DNA of 49,806 nucleotides from Gemmatimonadota bacterium (GTDB lineage Bacteria; Gemmatimonadota; Gemmatimonadetes; Longimicrobiales; Gaopeijiaceae): contig JADFSR010000031.1 of the NCBI GenBank assembly GCA_022560615.1, forward strand, positions 1 to 49,806. The letters are read 5' to 3'. Under the pieces are notes generated by a model. The model did not search any database, had not been told where the DNA came from, and worked only from the letters and a program-made list of their open reading frames with translations. Of the stretch, positions 1 to 8,061 are shown piece after piece. The translations under genes were made by a program, and so were the position numbers. Position 1 is the stretch's first letter. Every line of letters starts with the position of its first letter.

Positions 1-549
1 ACGGACGAGCTCGTGCTCGAGATGTTCCCCGAGGACGAGCACCTCTGCCGATGGATTCGCCTCGCGCACGACAAGGTCGCGTTCCAGGGGCTTCCGTCTC
101 GGATTTGCTGGCTAGGGCAGGGGGCACGTGCCCGCTTCGGTAAGGCCATCAACGACCTGGTCGCGGCGGGCGAGATCAGCGCGCCGATCGTCATCGGGCG
201 CGACCACCTGGACACGGGTTCGGTCGCGTCTCCCAACCGAGAGACCGAGGGGATGAAGGACGGCACCGACGCGGTCGCCGACTGGCCGATCTTGAACGCG
301 CTTCTCAACACTGCGTCCGGCGCGAGTTGGGTCTCGTTCCACCACGGCGGAGGCGTCGGCATCGGCAACTCGCTGCACGCCGGCCAGGTCGTCGTCGCAG
401 ACGGCACACCGGAGATGGGTGAGCGCATCGAGCGGGTGCTCACGAACGATCCAGGCATCGGAGTAGCGCGACACGTGGACGCGGGCTATGACACCGCGGT
501 GAAGACCGCCAAGGCCGCAGGGCTCAAGATCCCGATGATGGACGGGTAG
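1..549 (+). CDS. hutU: Urocanate hydratase, C-terminal part (5' end outside window)
   Basis: This is the C-terminal third of urocanate hydratase, which converts urocanate to 4-imidazolone-5-propionate with a tightly bound NAD+ in the second step of histidine degradation. The frame is open from base 1, so the start lies upstream of the window. About 182 residues remain of a protein normally near 550. The stretch [20 protein letters not shown] and the following [19 protein letters not shown] are hallmark HutU sequences. The gene ends in TAG and faces the stop of hutF 17 bases away. With hutF and hutI next to it, this is a hut locus; hutH is not in the window and may lie to the left. The function is established for the family and the match is strong. 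Confidence 0.96.
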   Translation, partial: TDELVLEMFPEDEHLCRWIRLAHDKVAFQGLPSRICWLGQGARARFGKAINDLVAAGEISAPIVIGRDHLDTGSVASPNRETEGMKDGTDAVADWPILNALLNTASGASWVSFHHGGGVGIGNSLHAGQVVVADGTPEMGERIERVLTNDPGIGVARHVDAGYDTAVKTAKAAGLKIPMMDG

Positions 550-566
550 CTGCTCCGCCCATTGAG

Positions 567-1940
567 TCAGCCCCTGAGCCGCTCGGCGACTGCGCGGTAG
601 CGAGTCGCGACTTCTTCTTCTTGATCGTGTCGGCCGTCCCTCACCACCCACGACCCCCCGACCATCACGTGTCGCACAGGCGTCGCCTCACCGCTGAAGA
701 TCCAGGAGTCCAGGACCTCGTCGCCGCGTCGGCCCACGAGCGACGGATGCTCACCGTCCAGCACCACGATATCGGCTCTGGCACCCGCAGAGATCGACCC
801 GATCTTCTGACCGCACGCCTGGGCACCACCGGCCCAGGCACCTTCGAGAAGCGCGCGACCGGTGGAACGATCCGTCTGACCCGCCGCGATGTTGCGCTCT
901 CGAGTGGCCAGCCTCTGGCTGTATTCGAGCATTCGCAGATCTGCGACCGGGCTGACACTGACATGCGAGTCCGTGCCGACGCCCCAAGCGCCGTGTCCGG
1001 CCGTGTAGTCGGCGAACGAGAAAACTCCGTCGCCGAGGTTAGCTTCGGTCGTGGGGCAGAGACCAGCCACGGCGCCGCTCGCTGCCAACGCGAGGGTCTC
1101 TGCGCTCGTCATGTGCGTCGCGTGGATCGCGCACCAACGCTCATCGACCGCGGCGTGCGCCAAGAGCCACTCGACCGGGCGGGCGCCGAAGCAGGCAAGA
1201 CACGCCTCGACCTCACGGCGCTGCTCTGCGATGTGGATGTGAATCGGCGCGGTCCCGTCCACATCCTGGAAGGCGCTCAACGCCATCTGCAGCTCCTCGC
1301 TGGGCACTGCCCTCAGCGAGTGGAGCGCCATCCCGACACGCTGGACGGTGTGGTCTGACGCGTCCTTGTGAAGGGTTGATATGTCGTTGAGAAGTTCTTC
1401 GACAGTCGCCACGAAGCGCCGCTGTCCGTGCGTTGGCGGCACGCCTCCGAAGTCGGACGTGCGGTACACGACAGGCAAGAGCGTGAGGCCGATGCCGGTC
1501 AACTCCGCCGCGGCCAGAACCCGGCGCGCCATTTCCACCGGGTCTGCGTAGGGGCTCCCGTCGGGAGTGTTCCGCAAGTAGTGGAATTCAGCGACACACG
1601 TATAGCCGTTGCGCAGCAGCTCTATCTGGAGCTGCGCCGCGACCGCCTCCACGTCGTCCGGATCGAGACGTTCCAAGAAGGCGTACATGCGCTCCCGCCA
1701 TCCCCAGAACGAGTCTCCTCGCTCTGAGCTCCGTTCCGCGAGGCCCGCCATCGCGCGCTGGAACGCGTGCGAGTGGAGATTGGGTACCCCTGGCACGGCG
1801 ATCCCGGTCACGAGTTCGCAACCGTCGGCGTCGCTGCCGCGTGTCACGCTCTCGATCGAACCGTCGGCGGCGATCGACACGCGAACGGACGCCGCCCACC
1901 CGTCGGGAAGAAGAACGTCGGAGAAGAAGAGGTCGGCCAT
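567..1940 (-). CDS. hutF: Formimidoylglutamate deiminase
   Basis: HutF is a zinc-dependent amidohydrolase that deiminates N-formimino-L-glutamate to N-formyl-L-glutamate, releasing ammonia, in the five-step branch of histidine degradation. The 457-residue product has the amidohydrolase landmarks in order: LHSHAFQ (about 55-61, metal His pair), HIHIAEQ (234-240), CAIHATHM (270-277) and GTDSH (322-326, metal Asp). ATG at 1940 is chosen because MADLFFSDVLLPDG fits the short N-terminal beta strand of the family; the frame stays open further upstream but would then cover hutI. It is divergent from hutI with about 50-100 bases between them, and convergent with hutU. The next enzyme, N-formylglutamate deformylase (HutG), is not in the window. 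Confidence 0.93.
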   Translation of the reverse strand: MADLFFSDVLLPDGWAASVRVSIAADGSIESVTRGSDADGCELVTGIAVPGVPNLHSHAFQRAMAGLAERSSERGDSFWGWRERMYAFLERLDPDDVEAVAAQLQIELLRNGYTCVAEFHYLRNTPDGSPYADPVEMARRVLAAAELTGIGLTLLPVVYRTSDFGGVPPTHGQRRFVATVEELLNDISTLHKDASDHTVQRVGMALHSLRAVPSEELQMALSAFQDVDGTAPIHIHIAEQRREVEACLACFGARPVEWLLAHAAVDERWCAIHATHMTSAETLALAASGAVAGLCPTTEANLGDGVFSFADYTAGHGAWGVGTDSHVSVSPVADLRMLEYSQRLATRERNIAAGQTDRSTGRALLEGAWAGGAQACGQKIGSISAGARADIVVLDGEHPSLVGRRGDEVLDSWIFSGEATPVRHVMVGGSWVVRDGRHDQEEEVATRYRAVAERLRG

Positions 1941-2036
1941 TTGCGCCAGAGTGTAGATTGCCGGCGAAGATCGCGTCAATGAGGAGGGTTCCTGGCCAGC
2001 TGCGACCTGCTGATCACCAACGTCCACCTCGCGACC

Positions 2037-3224
2037 ATGGTCGCGGGCGAAGAACCGTATGGCGCGATACCCGATGCCGTGCTCGTCACCCGCGAGGGCC
2101 GTATCGAGTGGCTGGGAGAGGCCGCGGACGCTCCCTCGGAACTCGTCGCGGACCCTGCGGAGACCTTGGATGCAGCGGGAGGATGGGCGACCCCCGGGCT
2201 CATCGATTGCCACACGCACCTGGTGTTCGGGGGCGACCGGGCTCGCGAATTCGAGCTGCGGCTCCAGGGCGCGTCATACGAAGAGATCGCGCGCGCGGGG
2301 GGTGGCATTCTCTCCACTGTGAAGGCGACCCGCGCGGCGTCCGAAGACGACCTCTTCGCTTCCGCGGGCGAGCGGCTGTCGACCTTGCTCGCACATGGTG
2401 TCACGAGCGTCGAGGTCAAGTCGGGGTACGGGCTCGATCTCGAGAGCGAGCTACGCATGCTGCGCGTCGCACGACGCCTCGCAGACGAATATCCGATCCG
2501 CGTGAGCACCACTCTGCTCGGAGCCCATGCGTTGCCACCCGAGTTCGAGACCGATCGCAACGCTTATCTGAGCCTCGTATGTGACCAGATGATCCCGACA
2601 GCGGCTGCAGAGGGACTCGCGGACGCGGTGGACGCCTTCTCGGAAGGCATCGCCTTCACACGCGAAGAGTGCGCACGCGTCTTCGAAGCCGGAGCCCGAC
2701 ACGGGCTCGCCGTTCGCCTTCATGCCGACCAGTTCTCGGACCTCGGAGGTGCGGCGCTCGCCTCCGAACACGCTGCCCGCTCGGCGGACCACCTCGAGTA
2801 CGCGTCGGAGGCAGGGGTCCAGGCGATGGCCGAGGCGGGCGTCACCGCCGTCGTGCTGCCCGGCGCGTTCTACTTTCTGAGGGGCACCCAGGCGCCGCCC
2901 ATCGAGGCGTTCCGTCGGAACGGGGTTCCGATCGCCGTGGCGACCGATCTCAATCCTGGCTCGTCACCCGTCGGCTCACCGTTGGCGGCGATGAACATGG
3001 CGTGCGTGCTGTTTGGCCTCACGCCGGAGGAAGCTCTCGCAGGCATGACGCGGAACGCGGCCCCCGTGCTTGGCGCCGCCGGGGAGCTGGGCACGCTCGA
3101 GGTCGGTGCCCGAGCCGACGTCTCGGTCTGGTCCGTTCGACGCCCGGCCGAACTATCGTATTGGGTCGGGTCGAATCCGTGCAGCGCGGTGGTTCAGAAC
3201 GGGCTGCTGACGCGTCCGGAGTAG
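2037..3224 (+). CDS. hutI: Imidazolonepropionase
   Basis: HutI hydrolyses 4-imidazolone-5-propionate to N-formimino-L-glutamate, the substrate of HutF. The metal-binding HTH of DCHTHLVFGGDR sits at about residues 59-61, followed by VEVKSGYGLD, the HADQFSDLGGAALA active-site segment and ATDLNPGSSPVGS. From ATG 2037 the product has 395 residues. The frame is open upstream to a TGA at 1980-1982, and those 18 codons read like the missing family N-terminus (CDLLITNVHLATM). A CTG at 1992, preceded by GAGGAGG at 1981-1987, may therefore be the true start, giving 410 residues. The coordinate given is the first ATG. The gene faces hutF back to back, so one short spacer probably holds both promoters. 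Confidence 0.94.
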   Translation: MVAGEEPYGAIPDAVLVTREGRIEWLGEAADAPSELVADPAETLDAAGGWATPGLIDCHTHLVFGGDRAREFELRLQGASYEEIARAGGGILSTVKATRAASEDDLFASAGERLSTLLAHGVTSVEVKSGYGLDLESELRMLRVARRLADEYPIRVSTTLLGAHALPPEFETDRNAYLSLVCDQMIPTAAAEGLADAVDAFSEGIAFTREECARVFEAGARHGLAVRLHADQFSDLGGAALASEHAARSADHLEYASEAGVQAMAEAGVTAVVLPGAFYFLRGTQAPPIEAFRRNGVPIAVATDLNPGSSPVGSPLAAMNMACVLFGLTPEEALAGMTRNAAPVLGAAGELGTLEVGARADVSVWSVRRPAELSYWVGSNPCSAVVQNGLLTRPE

Positions 3225-3257
3225 TTCCGCCCGTGGCAGAAGTACAGCGGGCCGCGT

Positions 3258-4865
3258 TCAGCCGCCGCGCCGACGGGTCGCCGGTCGGCTGGAGCCCCCT
3301 CGAGACGAGCGCGCTGGCGGCTTCACCTGTGCCCGCGGCGCCGAACGCGCCACCGAACGCGTCGACGGAGCCCGCGAGGGTGTCGACCTCATGCTGGGCG
3401 CCCGGGACGGCGCTGACCTCGTTCTCGGCGCGCGGGACGGCGCTGACCGCGTACTTGGCGCGCGAGATGGAGCTGACCTCGCGGTTGGCGTGCGGGACGG
3501 CGCTGACCTCGCGCTGGGCGCGCGAGACGGTGCTGACCGCGTACTAGGCGCGCGAGACGGTGTGGACCTCGTACTTGGCGCACGAGACGGCGCCGCTCTC
3601 GCGCTTCCTCGCGACGGCTGTGCTGAACGGGTCGTGGGCGTTCTGGACGGCGCCGAGCGCGTCGTCGGTGCCCGCGCGGGCGTGCGACGCGTCGACGGAG
3701 TCGTCCTCGGAGTCGTCCTCGGAGTCGCCCTTGCGCCGGGCCGGTCTGCGCCCGAACTCGCCCGCGGTGACGGAGAGCGTGTGGCAGTCGGACGTGCCGT
3801 CGCAGGATTGCGAGACGGCAGCTGGGAAGACGGCCGCGCACGGGTCGACGTGCCTTCGGCCCTCGGCGCGGAACGAGGGGCCGAAGCACGGGTCGATGGG
3901 CGCGCGTCGTCGAGCCGAGGCGTCGGCGCCCGCGTAGCTGTGCGCCCCGTCAGACGGTCGGAGGGCCGGCCGCCGGCCGGCGTGCCACCTACCCGTCGCG
4001 GCGGTGCCGCAGCTGGACCACCGAGCCGAGCCGTCCTCGTCCCCGGGCGACCGGCCGTGGGAGCACTCGAGGGCCGAGCTCGCCGACCGGTATCGGCTCC
4101 GGCTTGCGCCGGAGTCCGTGCGGGGGCAGCGGCGGTTGTGGTAGTCCCGGAACGTCGCGTGGCCGTTCGGCCTGTAGCTGTCCGAGGATTCTCCTTGTAC
4201 CCAGAGCCGGCGCCGATCAGCGGCGAAGGGCGATTGACGACGACGGTCGTGCGGCCGCCGTATCCATAGATCGTGCGCACGCCACCGTAGTAGCCGCCAT
4301 GGTGGCCGCCATAGTACGCGCCGTAGCCGCCACCGGTGTAGTAGACGCCACCACCCCAGTAGCCGCCCCAGGGATCGTAGTCCCAATAGGGTCCCCAGAG
4401 ACTCGCGAAGGGGTCACGGATGAATACGAAGGCGCTGCGGGAGCCATAGTAGCCGCCCCTCCGACTGAACCAGCTCCGAGTGCGGAAGGAGTTGTACCGC
4501 CACGGGCTATACGCTACGCAGTCGTAGAACCAGTCGCTGTACGGGTCCCAGTAGCTGTCCCAGTAGTAGTCCCAGCACGAATAGGAGGACCGACGTCCGC
4601 GATAGCCTCGGCCCCAGCCGTCATACGACTCGGAATAAAGCCCGTACGCGTAATCGTTGTACGGGGAGTGGTGGCCCAATCCCAACCTAATGCCCGCGTA
4701 CAGCGAGCCCGGTGCGTAGTAACCTCCACCGATCCCGAACCCGACGCCGGCAAACAACGGACCGACGCCCACGGAGAACGACAGATGAGCCTGCCCACGG
4801 GTCTCGTTCGCCGAAAAGGCGGTCAAGGCAGCGAGCACCAGCGTCACTCTAGCGGCGGTACGCAC
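3258..4865 (-). CDS. Secreted low-complexity protein: aromatic/glycine-rich N-half, Arg-Ser-Pro repeat C-half
   Basis: No known family is recognised. The 535-residue product starts with a likely signal peptide (RVTLVLAALTAFSANETRGQAH, cleavage probably near the Gln-Ala). Residues about 30-220 are very rich in Tyr, Trp and Gly (for example YYWDSYWDPYSDWFYD and GGGYGAYYGGHHGGYYGG). From about 225 on, the chain is almost only Arg, Ser, Thr, Ala and Pro, with about nine tandem ten-residue units of the type RSAPSRAPST, and should be strongly basic and disordered. The start is GTG 4865 with GGGAGGG five bases upstream (plus-strand 4871-4877). A surface or matrix role, binding polyanions or DNA, is only a guess from composition. 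The antisense strand is also open over most of the gene because of the repeat composition. Confidence 0.7.
   Translation of the reverse strand: MRTAARVTLVLAALTAFSANETRGQAHLSFSVGVGPLFAGVGFGIGGGYYAPGSLYAGIRLGLGHHSPYNDYAYGLYSESYDGWGRGYRGRRSSYSCWDYYWDSYWDPYSDWFYDCVAYSPWRYNSFRTRSWFSRRGGYYGSRSAFVFIRDPFASLWGPYWDYDPWGGYWGGGVYYTGGGYGAYYGGHHGGYYGGVRTIYGYGGRTTVVVNRPSPLIGAGSGYKENPRTATGRTATRRSGTTTTAAAPARTPAQAGADTGRRARPSSAPTAGRPGTRTARLGGPAAAPPRRVGGTPAGGRPSDRLTGRTATRAPTPRLDDARPSTRASAPRSAPRAEGTSTRARPSSQLPSRNPATARPTATRSPSPRASSGADRPGARATPRTTPRTTPSTRRTPARAPTTRSAPSRTPTTRSAQPSRGSARAAPSRAPSTRSTPSRAPSTRSAPSRAPSARSAPSRTPTARSAPSRAPSTRSAPSRAPRTRSAPSRAPSMRSTPSRAPSTRSVARSAPRAQVKPPARSSRGGSSRPATRRRGG
3390..3650. repeat. 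30-bp tandem repeats inside a coding region
   Basis: On the plus strand, units such as GGACGGCGCTGACCTCG recur about every 30 bases with point differences. On the coding (minus) strand each unit encodes ten residues, RSxPSRxPxx. Spacing is in frame and there are no unique spacers between units, so this is a coding minisatellite and not a CRISPR array. Copy number is likely to vary between strains, as in-frame repeats of this kind usually do. Confidence 0.75.
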
Positions 4866-4877
4866 GATATCCCTCCC

Positions 4878-5475
4878 ATCAGATAATAACTACCAGCGAC
4901 GAACATTGCACGGGCCATGCCACGATCCATGTAAACTCCTAATCTATTGTACTACAGCGACTTATAGTCACGATTTCATGTGTCGTCGCAGAGTCGTGGC
5001 TGTCCCGGGTCTGGGACACCATGCTCGAAGCGAGAGGACACCGAATCTTCAAGCGCCGCGCACCACTAGAGCGAGAAGGTACTGGTCACGCGGTCTTCGG
5101 ACTGCGGATACGCTGTCTGCACGAAACGTGAGCCTTGCCATCGACGATGCGAGCGCCGCATCGAGGGCTTGCGCATATGCCAGGATCGGACCCCCCACGG
5201 CACCCGCAGCGAGGGCCCTGAGAAACCCTCGGCGGCTCGAACGAGCATCATCATTCGTGTCCTCACGGGTAGGGTATTTGACAGCCGCCTTGATCCGCGG
5301 CGTCGATGATGGAAGATTGATGGTGTCCGGTCGATGCTGTTGCGTCGGCGCCAGAACGGCCTCCTGGCCGGCTGGAGAGGATAGGTCCATGACTCCGTTG
5401 GTACGGAGTTCATTCAAAGGCATCCGTGAGCAGTTGTCTCGAATCGGATGTCGACTCCGCAACATGGGTTAAGAC
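4878..5475. other. Spacer between the secreted repeat protein and rho
   Basis: About 600 bases lie between the divergently placed repeat protein and rho. The part at 4880-4980 is clearly more AT-rich than its surroundings and is the likely promoter zone for one or both neighbours, but no pair of -35 and -10 hexamers with proper spacing was found. The part at 5049-5390 carries a minus-strand frame with a twin-arginine motif, listed separately. A plus-strand frame at 4906-5472 is in phase with rho but ends in TAA just before it and does not resemble a Rho N-terminus. Confidence 0.5.
5049..5390 (-). CDS. Possible small Tat-exported protein or remnant of one
   Basis: The family is not recognised. 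The reading frame contains SSRRGFLRALAAGAVGG followed by PILAYAQAL, which looks like a complete twin-arginine signal: SRRGFLR motif, hydrophobic stretch, then a small-residue region ending near Ala-Gln-Ala. Only about 45 residues follow before the stop, and they show no domain. The region before the motif is unusually long for a Tat signal, so the start is uncertain; ATG 5390 is one option and later codons are possible. It may be a truncated gene left over from a Tat-secreted oxidoreductase subunit, or a chance frame. Proteomics or conservation of the frame in relatives would decide. Confidence 0.3.
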   Translation of the reverse strand: MDLSSPAGQEAVLAPTQQHRPDTINLPSSTPRIKAAVKYPTREDTNDDARSSRRGFLRALAAGAVGGPILAYAQALDAALASSMARLTFRADSVSAVRRPRDQYLLALVVRGA

Positions 5476-6780
5476 GTGCCCGAATCGCCAGAGAAACCAC
5501 AGGGCGAGGGAGACCGTGACAAGCTGCCGCGCAACAAGCGCCGGCGCCGCGGCCGCCGCCGTCGTTCGCCAGGTCAGGAACGACAGCACGAGCCGACGGA
5601 ACAGGAACTCCTCGCACAACTCCCCGACGATCCTGCAGAACTGGAAGCAGAATCGAGACCGTTGGGCCTCCTTGAGGTTCTGGGTAGCGGCTCCGGATTC
5701 GTTCGGCGTCGGGAGTCCGGGTACACTCCCGGAAACGACGATATCTACGTGGGCTCCCGCATGATCCAGAAGTTCGGCCTCCGTACCGGAGACGAGCTCG
5801 TGGGTATCGTGGGTCATGCGCGGAACGGAAAGAGCCCCCCGCTCGCGCATCTGCAACGCGTGAACGACAAGCCGCCGGAGGACATGGTGGGGCGGCCCGA
5901 GTTCCAACGGTTGAGTGCAACGCACCCGAACGAGCAGCTCGTGCTCGAGTGCGGCCGAACGCTGCTTGGACAGCCAGACTACACCAACCGGGTCATCGAT
6001 CTCATCTGCCCGTTCGGCAAGGGGCAGCGCGCGATGATCGTGGCGCCTGCCAAGGCCGGAAAGACCACCATTCTCCAGGCCGTGGCCCAGGGCATCGTCA
6101 CGAACAATCCGGAATGCCACCTCATCATCCTCTTGGTGGACGAACGCCCTGAGGAAGTCACCGAGATGGAGCAGTGCGGGTTCGGGGAAGTCGTCGCTTC
6201 GACGTTCGACCAACCCGCCGCGCGGCATGTCCAGGTAGCAGAGATTACGCTGGAGCGTGCGCGTCGTCGGGTGGAGCAGGGTGAAGACGTCGTCATCATC
6301 CTCGACTCGATCACCCGGTTGGCGCGCGCACACAACACGATCAAGGGGGGCAGCGGACGCACGATGTCCGGTGGACTGGACGCCAACTCGCTCGAGAAGC
6401 CGAAGCGCTTCCTGGGTAGCGCCCGTAAGATCTCGGATACGCAGGGTGGTGGATCGCTGACGATCATCGCGACCGCGCTCGTGGATACCGGATCTCGAAT
6501 GGACCAGGTCATCTTCGAAGAGTTTAAGGGTACGGGGAACAGCGAACTGGTTCTGTCGCGGGAGCTGGCTGACCGCAGAATCTACCCGGCGATCGACCTT
6601 CCCCTTTCCGCGACGCGGAAGGAGGAGCTGCTACTCGACGAGGACGCGCTCTGGCTGTCACACGCCATGCGCCGTCAGTTCTCCGGAGCTGGCCCCTCGG
6701 ACGGAATGATGGAGTTGCTGGGTGCCATGAAGAAGACCGAGACGAATCGGGATCTGATCAACTGGGCTCGTAACCAGTAG
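5476..6780 (+). CDS. rho: Transcription termination factor Rho
   Basis: Rho is the hexameric RNA-dependent ATPase/helicase that ends transcription at unstructured C-rich sites. The 434-residue product has a cold-shock-like RNA-binding region from about residue 60 (LGLLEVLGSGSGFVR), the Walker A loop APAKAGKTT near 190, the Walker B and Q/R-loop region (VVIILDSITRLARAHN) and the GGGSLTIIATALVDTG segment. The first about 55 residues are very basic then acidic (KRRRRGRRRR), and the usual N-terminal Rho_N helical bundle is not visible. The start is GTG 5476, because an in-frame TAA lies at 5470-5472; no clear ribosome-binding site precedes it. Its 3' end overlaps the convergent SRPBCC gene by 23 bases. 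Many gene ends here lack U-tract terminators, which fits wide Rho use, as an inference. Confidence 0.97.
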   Translation: MPESPEKPQGEGDRDKLPRNKRRRRGRRRRSPGQERQHEPTEQELLAQLPDDPAELEAESRPLGLLEVLGSGSGFVRRRESGYTPGNDDIYVGSRMIQKFGLRTGDELVGIVGHARNGKSPPLAHLQRVNDKPPEDMVGRPEFQRLSATHPNEQLVLECGRTLLGQPDYTNRVIDLICPFGKGQRAMIVAPAKAGKTTILQAVAQGIVTNNPECHLIILLVDERPEEVTEMEQCGFGEVVASTFDQPAARHVQVAEITLERARRRVEQGEDVVIILDSITRLARAHNTIKGGSGRTMSGGLDANSLEKPKRFLGSARKISDTQGGGSLTIIATALVDTGSRMDQVIFEEFKGTGNSELVLSRELADRRIYPAIDLPLSATRKEELLLDEDALWLSHAMRRQFSGAGPSDGMMELLGAMKKTETNRDLINWARNQ

Positions 6781-7354
6781 AGTCGGGAGCTGCAGTCACG
6801 ATCGAGTCGACCGCCATGGCGCCTGCCGAGTCGGCGAGCAATACCGCTAGGCGGTCCAGGCTTTTCTGAAGCTCTTCGCTCTGGGCGCGATCCATTGAGA
6901 GCGCCCAGTATCCCATGAGCGGATTGCGGCCCAGGTCGCCTTCCTCGCGCCAGCGCACGCGCGTCCCCGTCCCCTCTGGGGTTAGCTCCAGCGTGCCGAG
7001 TGTCCACATCCTCCCATCGTTGACCTCGACTCTGTAGCTCACATGCGTCGGGGCGTCGGCCTGGACGATCGTAAAGGTCCCGCTGCCGAATTCGGGATCG
7101 TCCCAGCGCAGCGTCGCTCCGGCTCCCCTCTCGGGTCCCGAGACCGTGCTGCTGTCTGGCCACGGCGTCCAAGCTAGCCAACCCTCCGGAGAGTCGAGGT
7201 ACCGAAACGCGGCGTCCGGTGTTGCCCGCAGGAGCCCCCTCGCTTCGGCCTCCCAGGTAGCCGGCAGCGCGAAGCCCAGCCCGAGCAATGTAAAAAGGAA
7301 CAGTGCGCCGGTCCCGAGGATTTTCGTCCCGAAGCTGAACGGACTCTGGCTCAT
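6758..7354 (-). CDS. Membrane-anchored SRPBCC (START-like) domain protein
   Basis: The 198-residue product has one N-terminal membrane helix (TKILGTGALFLFTLLGLGFAL, about residues 10-30) followed by an SRPBCC/polyketide-cyclase-like fold: RGLLRATPDAAFRYL, WLAWTPWPDSS, a beta-rich middle and a final amphipathic helix (EELQKSLDRLAVLL). This superfamily binds hydrophobic ligands in a deep pocket; the ligand here is unknown. The helix would place the domain outside the cytoplasmic membrane if it acts as a signal anchor. ATG 7354 overlaps the stop of the upstream tesA-like gene (ATGA), so the two are translated together. The 3' end runs 23 bases into rho on the other strand. Confidence 0.75.
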   Translation of the reverse strand: MSQSPFSFGTKILGTGALFLFTLLGLGFALPATWEAEARGLLRATPDAAFRYLDSPEGWLAWTPWPDSSTVSGPERGAGATLRWDDPEFGSGTFTIVQADAPTHVSYRVEVNDGRMWTLGTLELTPEGTGTRVRWREEGDLGRNPLMGYWALSMDRAQSEELQKSLDRLAVLLADSAGAMAVDSIVTAAPDSTGYEPS

Positions 7355-8061
7355 CGTGACCCTTCTAGCTCCCGCAAGACGCCCTCTAGGACGGTCCATA
7401 CGTTCCGTGCCACGCGCTCGTGGCCCTCAGCAGTGGGGTGGATGCGATCGTCCTGGTTGAGTTCGGGGACGCCGGCGACGCCCTCGAGCAAGAAGGGGAT
7501 GAGTGCCGAGCCGGTGTCTTCCGCCACGGTCGCAAAGATCTCACGAAACCTATCCGTGTACGTATGCCCGAAATTGGGGGGTGCCTCCATCCCGGCGATC
7601 ACCACCCGCGTGCCTGGGTACCGTGCGCGGGTACGATCGACGATCGTGCGGAGGTTGTCTTCGAGCGTCGCTGGATCGTGACCTCGAAGGCCGTCGTAGG
7701 CGCCGAGCTCCAGGACGAGCACAGCGAGAGGTTCACGCAGGACCCAATCCAGACGTCGCACGCCCCCTGCGCTCGTCTCTCCGGAAACTCCGGCGTTCAC
7801 GGGCCGGAACGGCAAGCCTGCCGAATCGGCCAGTTCCGCCAGACGGGCGACGTAGCTATCCTCGTCGCTGACTAGACCGAGTCCGGCGGTGAGGCTCGTG
7901 CCGAGAAAGACGACGGTCGGTCGCTCGTCCGGAGGCGTCGCTCCCGCCTGTCGGTGAGCGGAGGCGGCCTCCCCGACATCCGGCGTGCCGGAAGCTGGGT
8001 CATCGGGCTGCGCGCAAGTGGCACAGGCTAGCATCGAGATGATGAAGAGGAAGCGTCGCAT
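7351..8061 (-). CDS. tesA: GDSL/SGNH-type arylesterase or acyl-thioesterase I-like protein
   Basis: The 236-residue product is an SGNH hydrolase of the TesA type, hydrolysing esters or thioesters of acyl chains in the cell envelope. A hydrophobic leader (RRFLFIISMLACATCA) could be a signal peptide or a poor lipobox with Cys13. Block I is FLGTSLTAGLG with Ser56, block II NAGVSGETSAGG, and block V DDRIHPT with Asp205 and His208. Block III reads LELGAYDGLRG: the Asn expected in GxND is Tyr122 (codon TAC, one base from AAC). In the family that Asn helps form the oxyanion hole, so activity may be altered. The start codon directly abuts that of the divergent ABC ATPase, the same tesA/ybbA divergence known from Escherichia coli. 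The SRPBCC gene overlaps its stop. Confidence 0.85.
   Translation of the reverse strand: MRRFLFIISMLACATCAQPDDPASGTPDVGEAASAHRQAGATPPDERPTVVFLGTSLTAGLGLVSDEDSYVARLAELADSAGLPFRPVNAGVSGETSAGGVRRLDWVLREPLAVLVLELGAYDGLRGHDPATLEDNLRTIVDRTRARYPGTRVVIAGMEAPPNFGHTYTDRFREIFATVAEDTGSALIPFLLEGVAGVPELNQDDRIHPTAEGHERVARNVWTVLEGVLRELEGSR

Noticed and set aside
3390-3650. 30-base periodic repeats as a CRISPR array
   Set aside because: Units are contiguous with no unique spacers, vary by point changes, lie in a coding frame, and no cas gene is near.
3391-4269. Plus-strand open frame of 292 codons with LGARDGAD repeats, opposite the secreted protein
   Set aside because: It is the mirror of the minus-strand repeats, has no ribosome-binding site or signal, and the minus frame has a signal peptide, start site and two-part composition.
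4947-4968. TTGTAC and TATAGT as a promoter of rho
   Set aside because: Spacing is only ten bases and the distance to rho is about 500 bases.
4906-5472. Open frame in phase with rho as its missing N-terminus
   Set aside because: It ends with TAA directly before the rho GTG and its sequence (many Arg, Cys, Ser, no helix pattern) does not resemble Rho_N.
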